Positions 38,434 to 47,271 of a DNA stretch of 64,000 nt are shown piece by piece. Source of the DNA: Bacteroidota bacterium (lineage in GTDB: Bacteria > Bacteroidota > Bacteroidia > Chitinophagales > Chitinophagaceae); contig JAUZNZ010000010.1 of the NCBI GenBank assembly GCA_030706735.1, forward strand, positions 62,001 to 126,000, written 5' to 3'. The position numbers and the translations under genes were made by a program. Each line of letters begins with the position of its first letter. Within the stretch, counting starts at the first letter, position 1. The notes under the pieces are model-generated. The model was given only the letters and a program-made list of their open reading frames with translations, ran no database searches and was not told the DNA's origin.

Positions 38434-38802
38434 ATGATCCAGCAAGAAAGCAGATTGAATGTAGCTGATAACAGTGGCGCGAAAGAAGTGTTATGCATCC
38501 GCGTATTGGGCAATAGTGGACAGGATTACGCCCATATCGGCGACAAGATCGTGGTAACTGTGAAAGACGCCCTCCCTTCCGGCGGTATCAAGAAGGGAAC
38601 GGTGACCAAGGCGGTGATCGTTCGCACGAAGAACAAGCTGCGCCGCAAGGACGGCTCTTATATCGCCTTCGACGACAATGCCGTCGTACTGCTGAACCAG
38701 GCCGACGAGCCCCGCGGCACACGTATCTTCGGGCCGGTGGCCAGAGAGTTGCGCGACAAAGGGTACATGAAGATCATTTCCCTGGCGCCGGAAGTATTAT
38801 AG
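38434..38802 (+). CDS. rplN: 50S ribosomal protein L14
   Basis: Intersubunit bridge protein. 122 residues, starting [19 protein letters not shown], the textbook L14 N-terminus. [21 protein letters not shown] and [20 protein letters not shown] complete the match. I use the ATG at 38434; an upstream ATG at 38413 lies inside the repeat. Confidence 0.98.
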   Translation: MIQQESRLNVADNSGAKEVLCIRVLGNSGQDYAHIGDKIVVTVKDALPSGGIKKGTVTKAVIVRTKNKLRRKDGSYIAFDDNAVVLLNQADEPRGTRIFGPVARELRDKGYMKIISLAPEVL

Positions 38803-38822
38803 AACAGCTAAAAGCTAAATAA

Positions 38823-39161
38823 ATGAGTAACCGATTCAAACCGAAGTTCAACATCAAGAAAGGCGATAACGTAGTCGTGATCGCCGGTGACGATAAGGAT
38901 CCCGGAAAGGCCAGGAAGGTCCTGAATATCTATCCGGACGAATCCATGGTGCTGGTTGAAGGCGTGAATATCGTCACCAAGCATACGAAGCCTTCCGCCC
39001 AGAACACGAAGGGCGGGATCGTGAAGAAAGAAGCCAAGATCCACATCTCCAACGTGCAGTTGTGGGATGCCAAATCGGGCAGCGGCAGCAAGATCAGTCG
39101 TTCGAGGGAGAACGGGAAATTAGTTCGCATCGCTAAAAAATCAGGGGAGGTCATTAAATGA
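38823..39161 (+). CDS. rplX: 50S ribosomal protein L24
   Basis: Assembly initiator for the 50S subunit. 112 residues. The KOW motif is in [20 protein letters not shown], followed by [20 protein letters not shown] and the [10 protein letters not shown] strand. Its stop overlaps the rplE start by four bases (ATGA), so the two are coupled. Confidence 0.97.
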   Translation: MSNRFKPKFNIKKGDNVVVIAGDDKDPGKARKVLNIYPDESMVLVEGVNIVTKHTKPSAQNTKGGIVKKEAKIHISNVQLWDAKSGSGSKISRSRENGKLVRIAKKSGEVIK

Positions 39162-39727
39162 GCACTGAGAAATACATTCCGCGTCTGGCAGACAAGTACA
39201 AGAAGGAAGTTGTACCTGCCCTAATGAAGAAGTTCGGCTATACATCCATCATGCAGGCGCCGAAACTGGAGAAGATATGCCTCAACCGCGGCGTAAACGG
39301 CGCGGTGACGGATAAGAAGCTGGTGGAGGTTTCCCTGGACGAGTTGACGCTGATCACGGGCCAGAAGGCCGTCTCGACGCTGTCTAAGAAAGATATTTCC
39401 AACTTCAAGCTCCGTAAGGCCATGCCGATCGGCGCGAGGGTGACCCTGCGTGGAGTGAAGATGTACGAGTTCCTGGATCGCCTGGTATCCACGGCGCTGC
39501 CGCGTGTGCGCGACTTCAAAGGCGTGAACGAGAAATCATTCGACGGCCGCGGGAACTATACGATGGGCATTACCGAGCAGATCATCTTTCCGGAAGTGGA
39601 CATCGACAAGGTGAACAAGATCACCGGCATGGACATTACGTTCGTGACGACCGCTAATACCAACGAAGAGGCATTCGAACTGTTGAAAGAACTGGGTATG
39701 CCCTTCCGCAACGCTAAAAAAGATTAA
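39158..39727 (+). CDS. rplE: 50S ribosomal protein L5
   Basis: Binds 5S rRNA and contacts the P-site tRNA. 189 residues. [21 protein letters not shown] is the N-terminal signature, with [19 protein letters not shown] and the [19 protein letters not shown] loop. It starts within the rplX stop and precedes rpsN by 21 bases. Confidence 0.98.
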   Translation: MSTEKYIPRLADKYKKEVVPALMKKFGYTSIMQAPKLEKICLNRGVNGAVTDKKLVEVSLDELTLITGQKAVSTLSKKDISNFKLRKAMPIGARVTLRGVKMYEFLDRLVSTALPRVRDFKGVNEKSFDGRGNYTMGITEQIIFPEVDIDKVNKITGMDITFVTTANTNEEAFELLKELGMPFRNAKKD

Positions 39728-39748
39728 CACTTAAAAATTCGATAACTC

Positions 39749-40018
39749 ATGGCTAAAGAGTCAGTAAAGGCCAGACAAAGGAAAAGGGAAGCATTATCGG
39801 TCAAATTTGCCGAGAAACGCGCCGCTTTAAAGGCCGCAGGAGATTATAAGGCATTGGACCTGCTGCCCCGGAACTCGTCTCCGGTACGTCTGCATAATCG
39901 TTGCCAGTTGACCGGCCGGCCCAGGGGATATATCCGTTATTTCGGGATCTCCAGGGTGATCTTCCGGGACATGGCCCTGCAAGGCAAGATACCGGGGGTC
40001 AGAAAGGCGAGCTGGTAA
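39749..40018 (+). CDS. rpsN: 30S ribosomal protein S14
   Basis: Head protein of the small subunit. 89 residues. It is the zinc-independent long form: there is no CxxC pair, and the C-terminus reads [19 protein letters not shown] then [20 protein letters not shown]. The N-terminus has [20 protein letters not shown]. It sits in its usual place between rplE and rpsH. Confidence 0.97.
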   Translation: MAKESVKARQRKREALSVKFAEKRAALKAAGDYKALDLLPRNSSPVRLHNRCQLTGRPRGYIRYFGISRVIFRDMALQGKIPGVRKASW

Positions 40019-40074
40019 GCCCGTCTCCGTGGCCGTATGACAATCAATTAGATCAAAAATTTAACAGTATAAAC

Positions 40075-40473
40075 ATGGTTACTGATCCTATAGCAGATTT
40101 TCTGACAAGAATCCGCAATGCGCAGATGGCGAACCACCGTATCGTCGAGATACCGGCGTCCAACCTGAAAAAGCGCATGACCGAGATCCTGTATGATAAG
40201 GGGTATATCCTCAAGTACAAGTTCGAGGACGACAGCAAGCAGGGCGTCATCAAGATCGCGTTGAAATACGATCCGTCCAGCAAAGAGCCGGCTATCAAGT
40301 CACTCGAAAGGGTGAGCCGTCCCGGTCTGAGGCAGTATGCCAGCCCTGCCGAGTTCAAGCGCGTGAAGAATGGCCTTGGCGTGGCGATCATTTCCACTTC
40401 GAAGGGCGTGATGACGGATAAAGAGGCCAAGACCCAGAATGTGGGCGGAGAGGTCCTTTGTTACGTTTATTAA
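40075..40473 (+). CDS. rpsH: 30S ribosomal protein S8
   Basis: 16S rRNA-binding protein, and the spc-operon regulator in E. coli. 132 residues, starting [40 protein letters not shown] and the [17 protein letters not shown] motif with the conserved STSKG are present. The start at 40075 replaces a longer frame that overlaps rpsN. Confidence 0.97.
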   Translation: MVTDPIADFLTRIRNAQMANHRIVEIPASNLKKRMTEILYDKGYILKYKFEDDSKQGVIKIALKYDPSSKEPAIKSLERVSRPGLRQYASPAEFKRVKNGLGVAIISTSKGVMTDKEAKTQNVGGEVLCYVY

Positions 40474-40494
40474 ACAGTAAAATCGTAAAGTATT

Positions 40495-41049
40495 ATGTCT
40501 CGTATAGGTAAAAAACCGGTGACGCTCCCCAAGGGAGTGACGGTGACGGTAGGATCGGACAACGTGATCGTGGTCAAGGGGCCGAAGGGTGAATTGAAGC
40601 AGGCCATCGACCGGGATATCACCGTGGAAATAAAGGACGACCAGGTGGAATTCGGCCGCCCTACAGACCAGATCCGCCATCGTGCGCTGCACGGGCTGTA
40701 CCGTTCGCTTGCTTCCAATATGGTGAAGGGCGTTACGGAAGGATATAAAAGACAGCTGGAGCTGATCGGCGTGGGTTTCAAGGCCTCCAACCAGGGTAAC
40801 CTCCTGGACCTGGCCCTCGGTTATTCACATAACATCATTTTCGAGATCCCGAAAGAGCTGAAATTGGCTACCGCGCAGGAAAAAGGCGAGAACCCCAAGA
40901 TCACGCTCGAAGGCGTCGACAAGCAGCTTATCGGTCAGGTGGCCGCCAAGATCCGTGGCCTGCGCAAGCCTGAACCGTACAAGGGCAAGGGCGTTCGTTA
41001 TGTTGGTGAGATCGTCCGTAAGAAGGCGGGTAAAGCGGCCGGCAAATAA
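40495..41049 (+). CDS. rplF: 50S ribosomal protein L6
   Basis: Binds near the sarcin-ricin loop. 184 residues, starting MSRIGKKPVTLPKGVTV. The two L6 domains are seen, with LYRSLASNMVKGVTEGYKRQL in the middle and the C-terminal signature KIRGLRKPEPYKGKGVRY. It follows rpsH by 21 bases, and 55 bases separate it from rplR. Confidence 0.98.
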   Translation: MSRIGKKPVTLPKGVTVTVGSDNVIVVKGPKGELKQAIDRDITVEIKDDQVEFGRPTDQIRHRALHGLYRSLASNMVKGVTEGYKRQLELIGVGFKASNQGNLLDLALGYSHNIIFEIPKELKLATAQEKGENPKITLEGVDKQLIGQVAAKIRGLRKPEPYKGKGVRYVGEIVRKKAGKAAGK

Positions 41050-41104
41050 TCATCCCCATTAACAGGCGCTCCGGCCAGGGCAGGGGCGCTGAAAACAAGA
41101 TAAT

Positions 41105-41458
41105 ATGGATACGAAAGCACTCAGGAGACAGAAGATCAGGCACGGCATCCGCCGGAAGATCAACGGCATCGGGCAGAAGCCCAGGTTGTCCGTGTTCAGG
41201 AGCAACAGCGACATCTATGTCCAGCTGATCGACGACGACAAGAGCCTGACCCTTGCCTCTGCATCATCCCGCGACAAGGAGTTCGCAGGACAAAAATCGA
41301 CCAAGGTGGAAAAGAGCAAACTGGTCGGCGCAGCCATCGCCAGAAAGGCGGCGGAACTTGGTTTGACCGAAGTGACCTTCGACCGCGGCGGATACCTGTA
41401 TCATGGCCGGGTGAAGGCGGTTGCGGACGGAGCGCGCGAGGGCGGATTGAAATTCTAA
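41105..41458 (+). CDS. rplR: 50S ribosomal protein L18
   Basis: Binds 5S rRNA with L5. 117 residues. RRQKIRHGIRRKINGIGQKP, the RLSVFRSNSDIYVQLIDDD strand and the C-terminal FDRGGYLYHGRVKAVADGA are standard L18 features. It precedes rpsE by 30 bases. Confidence 0.97.
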   Translation: MDTKALRRQKIRHGIRRKINGIGQKPRLSVFRSNSDIYVQLIDDDKSLTLASASSRDKEFAGQKSTKVEKSKLVGAAIARKAAELGLTEVTFDRGGYLYHGRVKAVADGAREGGLKF

Positions 41459-41488
41459 TTTCTAAATCGTAATTCGTAAATAGTTACA

Positions 41489-42007
41489 ATGTCAAAAGCA
41501 ATCTTAAACAGAGTTAAAGCCGGCGACCTGGAGTTGAAGGAGAAGGTAGTGGCTATCAATCGCGTGGTCAAGACGACGAAGGGCGGGCGTGCTTTCAGCT
41601 TCTCCGCACTGGTCGTGGTGGGCAACGAGAACGGGGTGGTCGGCCATGGGCTCGGAAAGGCCAAGGAAGTGCAGGAAGCCATCACCAAAGGGATCGAGGA
41701 CGCCAAGAAGAACCTGATCAAGGTTCCCGTCATGCATGGCACCATCCCGCATGACCAGCTCGCCAAGGAAGGCGCCGCCAAGGTGCTGATCAAACCCGCG
41801 GCACATGGTACGGGCGTTATCGCCGGAGGCAGCATGCGCGCCGTGCTGGAAAGCGCAGGCGTAACGGACGTGCTGGCGAAATCCCTCGGCTCCGCCAACC
41901 CGCATAATGTCGTGAAAGCGACTTTCAAGGCGCTGGCGATGTTGAGAGAACCGCTGCAGGTGTCCAGGACACGGCATTTATCATTAAAGAAAGTCTTCAA
42001 CGGATAA
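41489..42007 (+). CDS. rpsE: 30S ribosomal protein S5
   Basis: Decoding fidelity and mRNA entry-channel protein. 172 residues. [20 protein letters not shown] and [20 protein letters not shown] are the double-stranded RNA-binding part, and [19 protein letters not shown] is the conserved glycine loop. rpmD follows 11 bases after the stop. Confidence 0.98.
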   Translation: MSKAILNRVKAGDLELKEKVVAINRVVKTTKGGRAFSFSALVVVGNENGVVGHGLGKAKEVQEAITKGIEDAKKNLIKVPVMHGTIPHDQLAKEGAAKVLIKPAAHGTGVIAGGSMRAVLESAGVTDVLAKSLGSANPHNVVKATFKALAMLREPLQVSRTRHLSLKKVFNG

Positions 42008-42018
42008 AATCTTTAAGT

Positions 42019-42207
42019 ATGGGAAAGATCAGGATCACGCAGGTAAAGAGCGGTATCGATAGACCGGAACGTCAGAAATTGACGCTCAAGGCGCTCGGCC
42101 TGAAAAAGATGCACGCCAGCCGGGAAGTGGAAGCGACCCCGCAGGTGCTTGGAATGGTACGTAAGGTGGAACACCTGGTAAAGGTGGAAAACGTTAAAAA
42201 CAAATAA
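42019..42207 (+). CDS. rpmD: 50S ribosomal protein L30
   Basis: A small two-domain 5S-proximal protein of 62 residues, MGKIRITQVKSGIDRPERQK, with LTLKALGLKKMHASREVEAT in the middle. Its position between rpsE and rplO is the conserved spc order. One base separates it from rplO. Confidence 0.96.
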   Translation: MGKIRITQVKSGIDRPERQKLTLKALGLKKMHASREVEATPQVLGMVRKVEHLVKVENVKNK

Positions 42208-42208
42208 A

Positions 42209-42658
42209 ATGAACTTACATTCGATCAAGCCTGCCAAGGGCGCTACGCATAAAAAGAAACGTTTGGGACGCGGTGAAGCTTCCGGTAAGGGGGGCACATC
42301 CACCAAGGGCAACAAGGGCGGCCAGAGCCGTGCCGGTTACCAGCGCAAAATGGCGCACGAGGGCGGCCAGATGCCGATCCAGCGCCGGTTGCCCAAACGC
42401 GGGTTCAAGAATATTCATCGCATCGAGTACAAGGTCTTCAACCTCGGTCAGATCGACCAGCTCGCGGAGAAGTACGGCATCACGGAGTTTTCTACGGAGA
42501 ACCTGTATATCAACGGATTGATCGGCCAGACGGACAAGGTGAAAGTGCTCGGCAACGGCGAGCTGAAGAAGAAGCTCAACTTCAAGGTCAGTGCAGTGAG
42601 CGAAAAGGCGAAAACAGCCATCGAAGGACTGGGTGGAACGATCGAGATTCTGAAGTAA
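42209..42658 (+). CDS. rplO: 50S ribosomal protein L15
   Basis: Late-assembly core protein. 149 residues, starting MNLHSIKPAKGATHKKKRLG. The glycine and arginine-rich N-terminal extension (GRGEASGKGGTSTKGNKGG) and GGQMPIQRRLPKRGFKN are diagnostic. secY begins 38 bases downstream. Confidence 0.98.
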   Translation: MNLHSIKPAKGATHKKKRLGRGEASGKGGTSTKGNKGGQSRAGYQRKMAHEGGQMPIQRRLPKRGFKNIHRIEYKVFNLGQIDQLAEKYGITEFSTENLYINGLIGQTDKVKVLGNGELKKKLNFKVSAVSEKAKTAIEGLGGTIEILK

Positions 42659-42696
42659 TTTTTGTGTAACTTGCATAGACGCATATACCACATTCC

Positions 42697-44031
42697 GTGA
42701 AGAAATTTATTCAAACACTTAGAAATATCTGGAGCATCGAGGATTTGAGGAGCAAGATTCTTGTGACGCTCTCGCTGATATTCGTATACCGTATCGGTAC
42801 CTTCATCGTGTTGCCCGGGATCGACGCCAATAAGTTAAGTGCGCTTAGCGGTGCAAAGACCGGGGCGCTTGGCCTGATCGATGCGTTTTCCGGGGGCGCC
42901 TTCTCACAGGCTTCCATACTGGCGCTCGGGATCATGCCCTATATCTCGGCGTCCATCTTCATGCAGCTCATGACGATCCTCGTTCCGCAAATGCAGAAAG
43001 TGCAGAAGGAAGGGGAAAGCGGACAGAAAAAGATCAATCAATGGACCCGCTATCTGACGGTGATCGTCACCTTCGTGCAGGCCTATGCATACGTCACTTA
43101 CCTGAAGAGCCTAGGTAAGGATGCGGTGCTGGATTCGTTCAGCACGTATTTCTGGCTTACGACGCCCATTTTGCTGACGGCAGGCACCCTGTTCGTCATG
43201 TGGCTCGGTGAAAAGATCACCGATAAAGGGTTGGGGAATGGAACCTCGCTGATCATCATGATCGGCATCCTCGCCCGTTTTCCAAGAAGCATCCAGCAGG
43301 AATGGGATGCCAAACTGGCCATCGGCAGCGGAGGTATCCTGATCTTCGTCATCGAGGTCGCCATCATGGTGGCCATTATCATGGGCCTGATCGTACTCAT
43401 CCAGGGCGTGCGCAAGGTGCCCGTGAACTACGCCAAGCAGATCATCGGGAACCGGCAGTTCGGGGGCGCCCGCCAGTTCCTCCCCCTCAAAGTGAATGCC
43501 GCCGGCGTCATGCCGATCATTTTTGCGCAGGCCATTATGTTCCTGCCTACTATTTTCGCCAATTTCGACTCTACAAAGGGTATCGCCAGAATATTCTCCG
43601 ATCCGCGTGATGTCGTCCATATGATCTTTTATGGCGTCGTCGTGATCGGCTTCACCTTCCTCTATACGGCACTTATTTTCAATCCCAAGCAGATCGCCGA
43701 CGACCTGAAACGCAATAACGGGTTCATTCCGGGCGTAAAGCCCGGCCAGCCCACCGCGGACTATATCGGGTCGGTCATGGATAAGATCACGTTGCCGGGA
43801 GCCTTCCTCCTTGGGATCGTGGGTATCCTGCCGGGCTTTGCCCAACGGCTGAATGTCACCCAGGGATTCGCCTCCTTTTTCGGCGGCACGTCCTTGCTGA
43901 TCATGGTGGCTGTTATCCTGGACTCGCTGCAGCAGATCGAAACCCAGCTGCTGATGCGCCAGTACGACGGTCTCATGAAGAGCGGGAGGATACAGGGACG
44001 TCAATCCTCCGTATCCAACGCGGTGATCTAG
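42697..44031 (+). CDS. secY: Protein translocase subunit SecY
   Basis: Channel-forming subunit of the inner-membrane Sec translocon. 444 residues with ten membrane helices. Landmarks are LRSKILVTLSLIFVYRIGTF, the plug and helix 2 region ASILALGIMPYISASIFMQL, VRKVPVNYAKQIIGNR (the cytosolic loop that binds ribosome and SecA) and NAAGVMPIIFAQAI. It starts at a GTG (42697), which gives the expected MKKFIQTLRNIWSIEDL N-terminus; no ATG fits better. It lies between rplO and map. Confidence 0.97.
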   Translation: MKKFIQTLRNIWSIEDLRSKILVTLSLIFVYRIGTFIVLPGIDANKLSALSGAKTGALGLIDAFSGGAFSQASILALGIMPYISASIFMQLMTILVPQMQKVQKEGESGQKKINQWTRYLTVIVTFVQAYAYVTYLKSLGKDAVLDSFSTYFWLTTPILLTAGTLFVMWLGEKITDKGLGNGTSLIIMIGILARFPRSIQQEWDAKLAIGSGGILIFVIEVAIMVAIIMGLIVLIQGVRKVPVNYAKQIIGNRQFGGARQFLPLKVNAAGVMPIIFAQAIMFLPTIFANFDSTKGIARIFSDPRDVVHMIFYGVVVIGFTFLYTALIFNPKQIADDLKRNNGFIPGVKPGQPTADYIGSVMDKITLPGAFLLGIVGILPGFAQRLNVTQGFASFFGGTSLLIMVAVILDSLQQIETQLLMRQYDGLMKSGRIQGRQSSVSNAVI

Positions 44032-44054
44032 TCGGGAAATGCATATTTCGGATC

Positions 44055-44852
44055 ATGATCCACTACAAAACAAAGGAAGAGATTGCCTTGATGCGTGAAA
44101 GCGCTCTGCTCGTGAGTCGTACCCTCACGGAAGTGGCAAAGGTGCTGAGGCCGGGCGTCACGACCTTACGATTGGACAGCCTGGTGGCCGAATTTATCCG
44201 GGACCACGGGGGCGTTCCTTCCTTTCTTCATTACCGTGGTTATCCATTCAATTCCTGTATGTCCGTCAATGACGTGGTCGTTCATGGCTTCCCAAATGAG
44301 GAGCCGTTGCGCGAGGGCGATATCCTGACCGTGGATATCGGCGTGGTCAAGAATGGCTACCATGGGGATCACGCATATACCTTTGCGATCGGCGATCCCG
44401 GAGCAGAAGTGCGTCAATTGATCCGGGTAACCAAAGAGTCACTCTACAAGGGCATCGAGCATGCCGTGGCCGGCGCCCGTGTGGGCGATATTGCCTTTGC
44501 GATCCAGGAACACACCGAAAAAAAATACGGATACGGAGTAGTGCGTGAACTGGTCGGGCACGGCCTCGGCAGGCAGCTGCACGAAGACCCGCAGGTACCC
44601 AATTATGGTCGCCGGGGCACCTTGCAAAAATTAAAAGAAGGGCTCGTCCTGGCCATCGAACCGATGATCAATCTGGGCAAGCGCGATATTTACACGGAGA
44701 GCGACGGATGGACGGTGCGCACGGCGGACCACAAGGCCTCCGTCCATTTCGAGCATGACGTATGCGTACAAAAAGGAAAGGCCGATATCCTGTCGGACTA
44801 TTCCATCATCGAAGCGGCGGAAGCAGCCAACCCGGAACTTTTCACCGAATAA
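44055..44852 (+). CDS. map: Type I methionine aminopeptidase
   Basis: Removes the initiator methionine from new proteins. 265 residues without an N-terminal zinc-finger extension. The five metal ligands fit the family: Asp in LTVDIGVVKNGYHGD and in HGDHAYTF, His in VGHGLGRQLHEDPQV, Glu in LAIEPMINLG and Glu in HFEHDV. The substrate histidine is in VNDVVVHGFP. It follows secY by 23 bases and is the last translation-related gene of the cluster; infA and rpmJ, which usually come next, are absent. Confidence 0.97.
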   Translation: MIHYKTKEEIALMRESALLVSRTLTEVAKVLRPGVTTLRLDSLVAEFIRDHGGVPSFLHYRGYPFNSCMSVNDVVVHGFPNEEPLREGDILTVDIGVVKNGYHGDHAYTFAIGDPGAEVRQLIRVTKESLYKGIEHAVAGARVGDIAFAIQEHTEKKYGYGVVRELVGHGLGRQLHEDPQVPNYGRRGTLQKLKEGLVLAIEPMINLGKRDIYTESDGWTVRTADHKASVHFEHDVCVQKGKADILSDYSIIEAAEAANPELFTE

Positions 44853-44872
44853 CCTCATTATCCACTTATCGG

Positions 44873-46228
44873 ATGACGACCGCCAAACAATCCCGGAAAA
44901 ATATCGTGGTGATCGGCGGCGGCGCCGCGGGACTTTTCTGCGCGGTCAATGCGGCCAGGATGACGCATGAAGCCGGCATCAGGGCTAGTGTCATCGTTTT
45001 GGAGAAAACCTCCAGGCTATTGACCAAGGTGGCGGTGAGCGGCGGCGGCCGGTGCAATGTCACACATGCCTGTTTTGAGATCGGCGAAATGGCGGCAAAT
45101 TATCCCCGTGGCGGCCGGTTTGCGGCAAGGGCTTTTTATAAATGGTTCACGACCGATACGATCCGGTGGTTTGCTGAACGCGGCGTGGCGCTGAAGACGG
45201 AAGCCGACGGACGCATGTTCCCGGTGAGCGATTCATCGCAAACGATCATCGATTGCCTCATAGCGGAAGCCAACCGATACGGAGTGGAAATATGGACCAG
45301 GGCCGAGGTGGCGGAGGTCGGAGTGGCTGCCGCGGCGACTGCAGACACAATGGAAGTCGGATCGGATGAGGGCGCACGATTCCGGGTGAAGCTTGCCGAT
45401 TCCCGCGTGATCGGCTCGGATCATGTTTGCATTGCCTGTGGAGGATATCCCAAATCCGCCCTGTTCGAATGGGTGCGACGATTGGGCCATACGATCGAAC
45501 CGCCGGTGCCTTCTCTCTTTACATTCAATATGCCGGGTCATCCCATTACGCAATTGATGGGCATCAGCGTCCCGGATGTGAAGGTCAGGATCATCTTGCA
45601 GACGGCCGGCGCGCGGGGTTCAAAGCTGACTGAACGCGGTCCGCTGCTGATCACGCATTGGGGATTGAGCGGCCCGGTGATCCTGCGCTTGTCCGCCTGG
45701 GGAGCGCGGGAGCTTGCGGCCGTCGGCACACCCGGATCGCGACCTGCCTACACGTTCAGCATCCTGGTGAATTGGCTGCCTTCTCTGAGCGAACAGGCGC
45801 TGCGCGATGAAATACATTCGCTTCGTCAGGAACTGGCAGGGCAAAAGATCATGTCGAAGAGCCCTTTCGGACTGCCCCAACGGCTATGGGAATTCCTGCT
45901 GCTGCAAGCGGGGATCGGCGAAGGGATGCGCTGGGCTGAACTGCCATCGCGCGAACAGAACAGGTTGCTGCAAACCCTTGCTGCCACCGGATTCGATATT
46001 AAAGGGAAGACGACCTTCAAGGAGGAGTTCGTTACGGCCGGCGGCGTGCGGCTGACGGAAGTCGATCCGCTCAGCATGCAAAGCAAAAAAGTGCCCGGAC
46101 TTTATTTTGCCGGAGAGATCCTGGACGTGGACGGCATCACCGGCGGGTTCAATTTCCAGCATGCCTGGACCAGCGGCTGGATCGCGGCGAAAAGTATGGC
46201 GGCGTCAATAGGCGGCCGGGCCGGTTAA
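44873..46228 (+). CDS. FAD-dependent oxidoreductase, HI0933/BaiN family
   Basis: A flavoprotein of 451 residues. The dinucleotide-binding motif IVVIGGGAAGLFCAVNAAR is near the N-terminus. LLTKVAVSGGGRCNVTH is the HI0933 signature, with IACGGYPKSALFEWVRRLGH in the middle and the C-terminal FAGEILDVDGITGGFNFQHA that closes the FAD site. The substrate is unknown; most members are uncharacterised. I start at 44873 because an earlier frame opens inside map. It lies 20 bases after map and could be cotranscribed with the ribosomal cluster. The usual neighbour here would be infA. Confidence 0.92.
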   Translation: MTTAKQSRKNIVVIGGGAAGLFCAVNAARMTHEAGIRASVIVLEKTSRLLTKVAVSGGGRCNVTHACFEIGEMAANYPRGGRFAARAFYKWFTTDTIRWFAERGVALKTEADGRMFPVSDSSQTIIDCLIAEANRYGVEIWTRAEVAEVGVAAAATADTMEVGSDEGARFRVKLADSRVIGSDHVCIACGGYPKSALFEWVRRLGHTIEPPVPSLFTFNMPGHPITQLMGISVPDVKVRIILQTAGARGSKLTERGPLLITHWGLSGPVILRLSAWGARELAAVGTPGSRPAYTFSILVNWLPSLSEQALRDEIHSLRQELAGQKIMSKSPFGLPQRLWEFLLLQAGIGEGMRWAELPSREQNRLLQTLAATGFDIKGKTTFKEEFVTAGGVRLTEVDPLSMQSKKVPGLYFAGEILDVDGITGGFNFQHAWTSGWIAAKSMAASIGGRAG

Positions 46229-46234
46229 GCGGGA

Positions 46235-47128
46235 CTATCTCTTTGTATAGTAATACCTGATGAGTTGACTAACCCTACCCTTATCTGACCGGCGGAATTC
46301 ATATAGCGGGCCACCCGGATCATAAACGTATTTATCAAGCCTGGGCCAATAGTCGACCCGATCATAACCTAGCGTACGGGAAATAGTGCTGGCATTTTCC
46401 GGCTCATTTACATACTTTATGCAACGGTTCAAGCTGTCATAAAAGTGAATGCCCATGAACAATGGCTTCTTTTTCCCTTCCTGTCTGAACGTAGTCCTGG
46501 TTCTTGCCGCATGATCGTAGGTGTATACGTTAGCATATTCGAATTCCCCTTTGATATTATAGAATCTTTCTTCTTGCATGTCTCCGCCGGCATCATATGT
46601 GTAATGCGCGCAAGGAAGCCATTCCCCCTTTCCGAATTTCACAACGGAGCCAACAGGACGCCTTTTTTCGTCATAAACCATCTTCTCAACCCTTATATAG
46701 GTCGTGTCTTCATTAATGGTATAATTTACATCCTCCATACCTGCACTGTCATAAAAGAATTGCTGTTTCAATTGAACTGCCTTTGGCCATTCGACATTTT
46801 CGTTCATGCAAAAAATACGCCCTGAGTCATCATATTGATATGATTTACTGGACATAACCAAACTGCTGTCTCTGAATTCCGTTTTGTGCTGGATCCCGCC
46901 GGCAGCGTCAAAATCGATTATGGCCTGCAGGGTTGAGTCCTCGAACTTTCCCGACATGACTTCAAAATTGTAGACGAATTCCCTCTTGATCCTTTGCCCC
47001 TGAACTATTGCCTTTGACGGAATAAAATAATCGCCGAAATAGGTAACGTGATCCTGTGCGCTCGCCAGAGTGGAGAGGGTCGATAGTGCAAGGATCGGCG
47101 GGTAGTATAGGCGAAAGACGTTAATCAT
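46235..47128 (-). CDS. Secreted YD-repeat-like protein
   Basis: 297 residues with a signal peptide (MINVFRLYYPPILALSTLST) cut near LASAQ. The mature part has loosely repeated strands of the type YQYDDSGRIFCMNENV, MVYDEKRRPVGSVVKFG, YTYDAGGDMQEERFYN, YTYDHAARTRTTF and YVYDPGGPLYEFRRSDKG. These resemble the YD/RHS strand unit (Y-x-Y-D-x-x-G-R), without the RHS core or toxin domain. It is probably a small envelope beta-structure of unknown role. It is convergent with the flavoprotein gene, seven bases apart. Confidence 0.75.
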   Translation of the reverse strand: MINVFRLYYPPILALSTLSTLASAQDHVTYFGDYFIPSKAIVQGQRIKREFVYNFEVMSGKFEDSTLQAIIDFDAAGGIQHKTEFRDSSLVMSSKSYQYDDSGRIFCMNENVEWPKAVQLKQQFFYDSAGMEDVNYTINEDTTYIRVEKMVYDEKRRPVGSVVKFGKGEWLPCAHYTYDAGGDMQEERFYNIKGEFEYANVYTYDHAARTRTTFRQEGKKKPLFMGIHFYDSLNRCIKYVNEPENASTISRTLGYDRVDYWPRLDKYVYDPGGPLYEFRRSDKGRVSQLIRYYYTKR

Positions 47129-47227
47129 TTAAAATCAGATAATTATATAACCGTGTCCTTCCATTTTACGAGCCGGCGCGGAAGCCCCGGCGCAACTCTA
47201 ATTTACTCGTTTTTTAGAGTTTTTTCG

Positions 47228-47235
47228 TATCTTTG
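47228..47235 (+). promoter_or_regulatory. Promoter -7 element of rpsA
   Basis: TATCTTTG matches TAnnTTTG and lies 36 bases before the rpsA ATG. A TTG at 47233 would extend the frame but sits inside this element, so it is not the start. Confidence 0.7.
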
Positions 47236-47271
47236 CAACCCCGAATTAAAAAGCTTCGGGATCTCTATTTT

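Noticed and set aside
47233-47271. TTG start for rpsA at 47233
   Set aside because: The TTG lies inside the TATCTTTG promoter element, and the ATG at 47272 gives the usual N-terminus.
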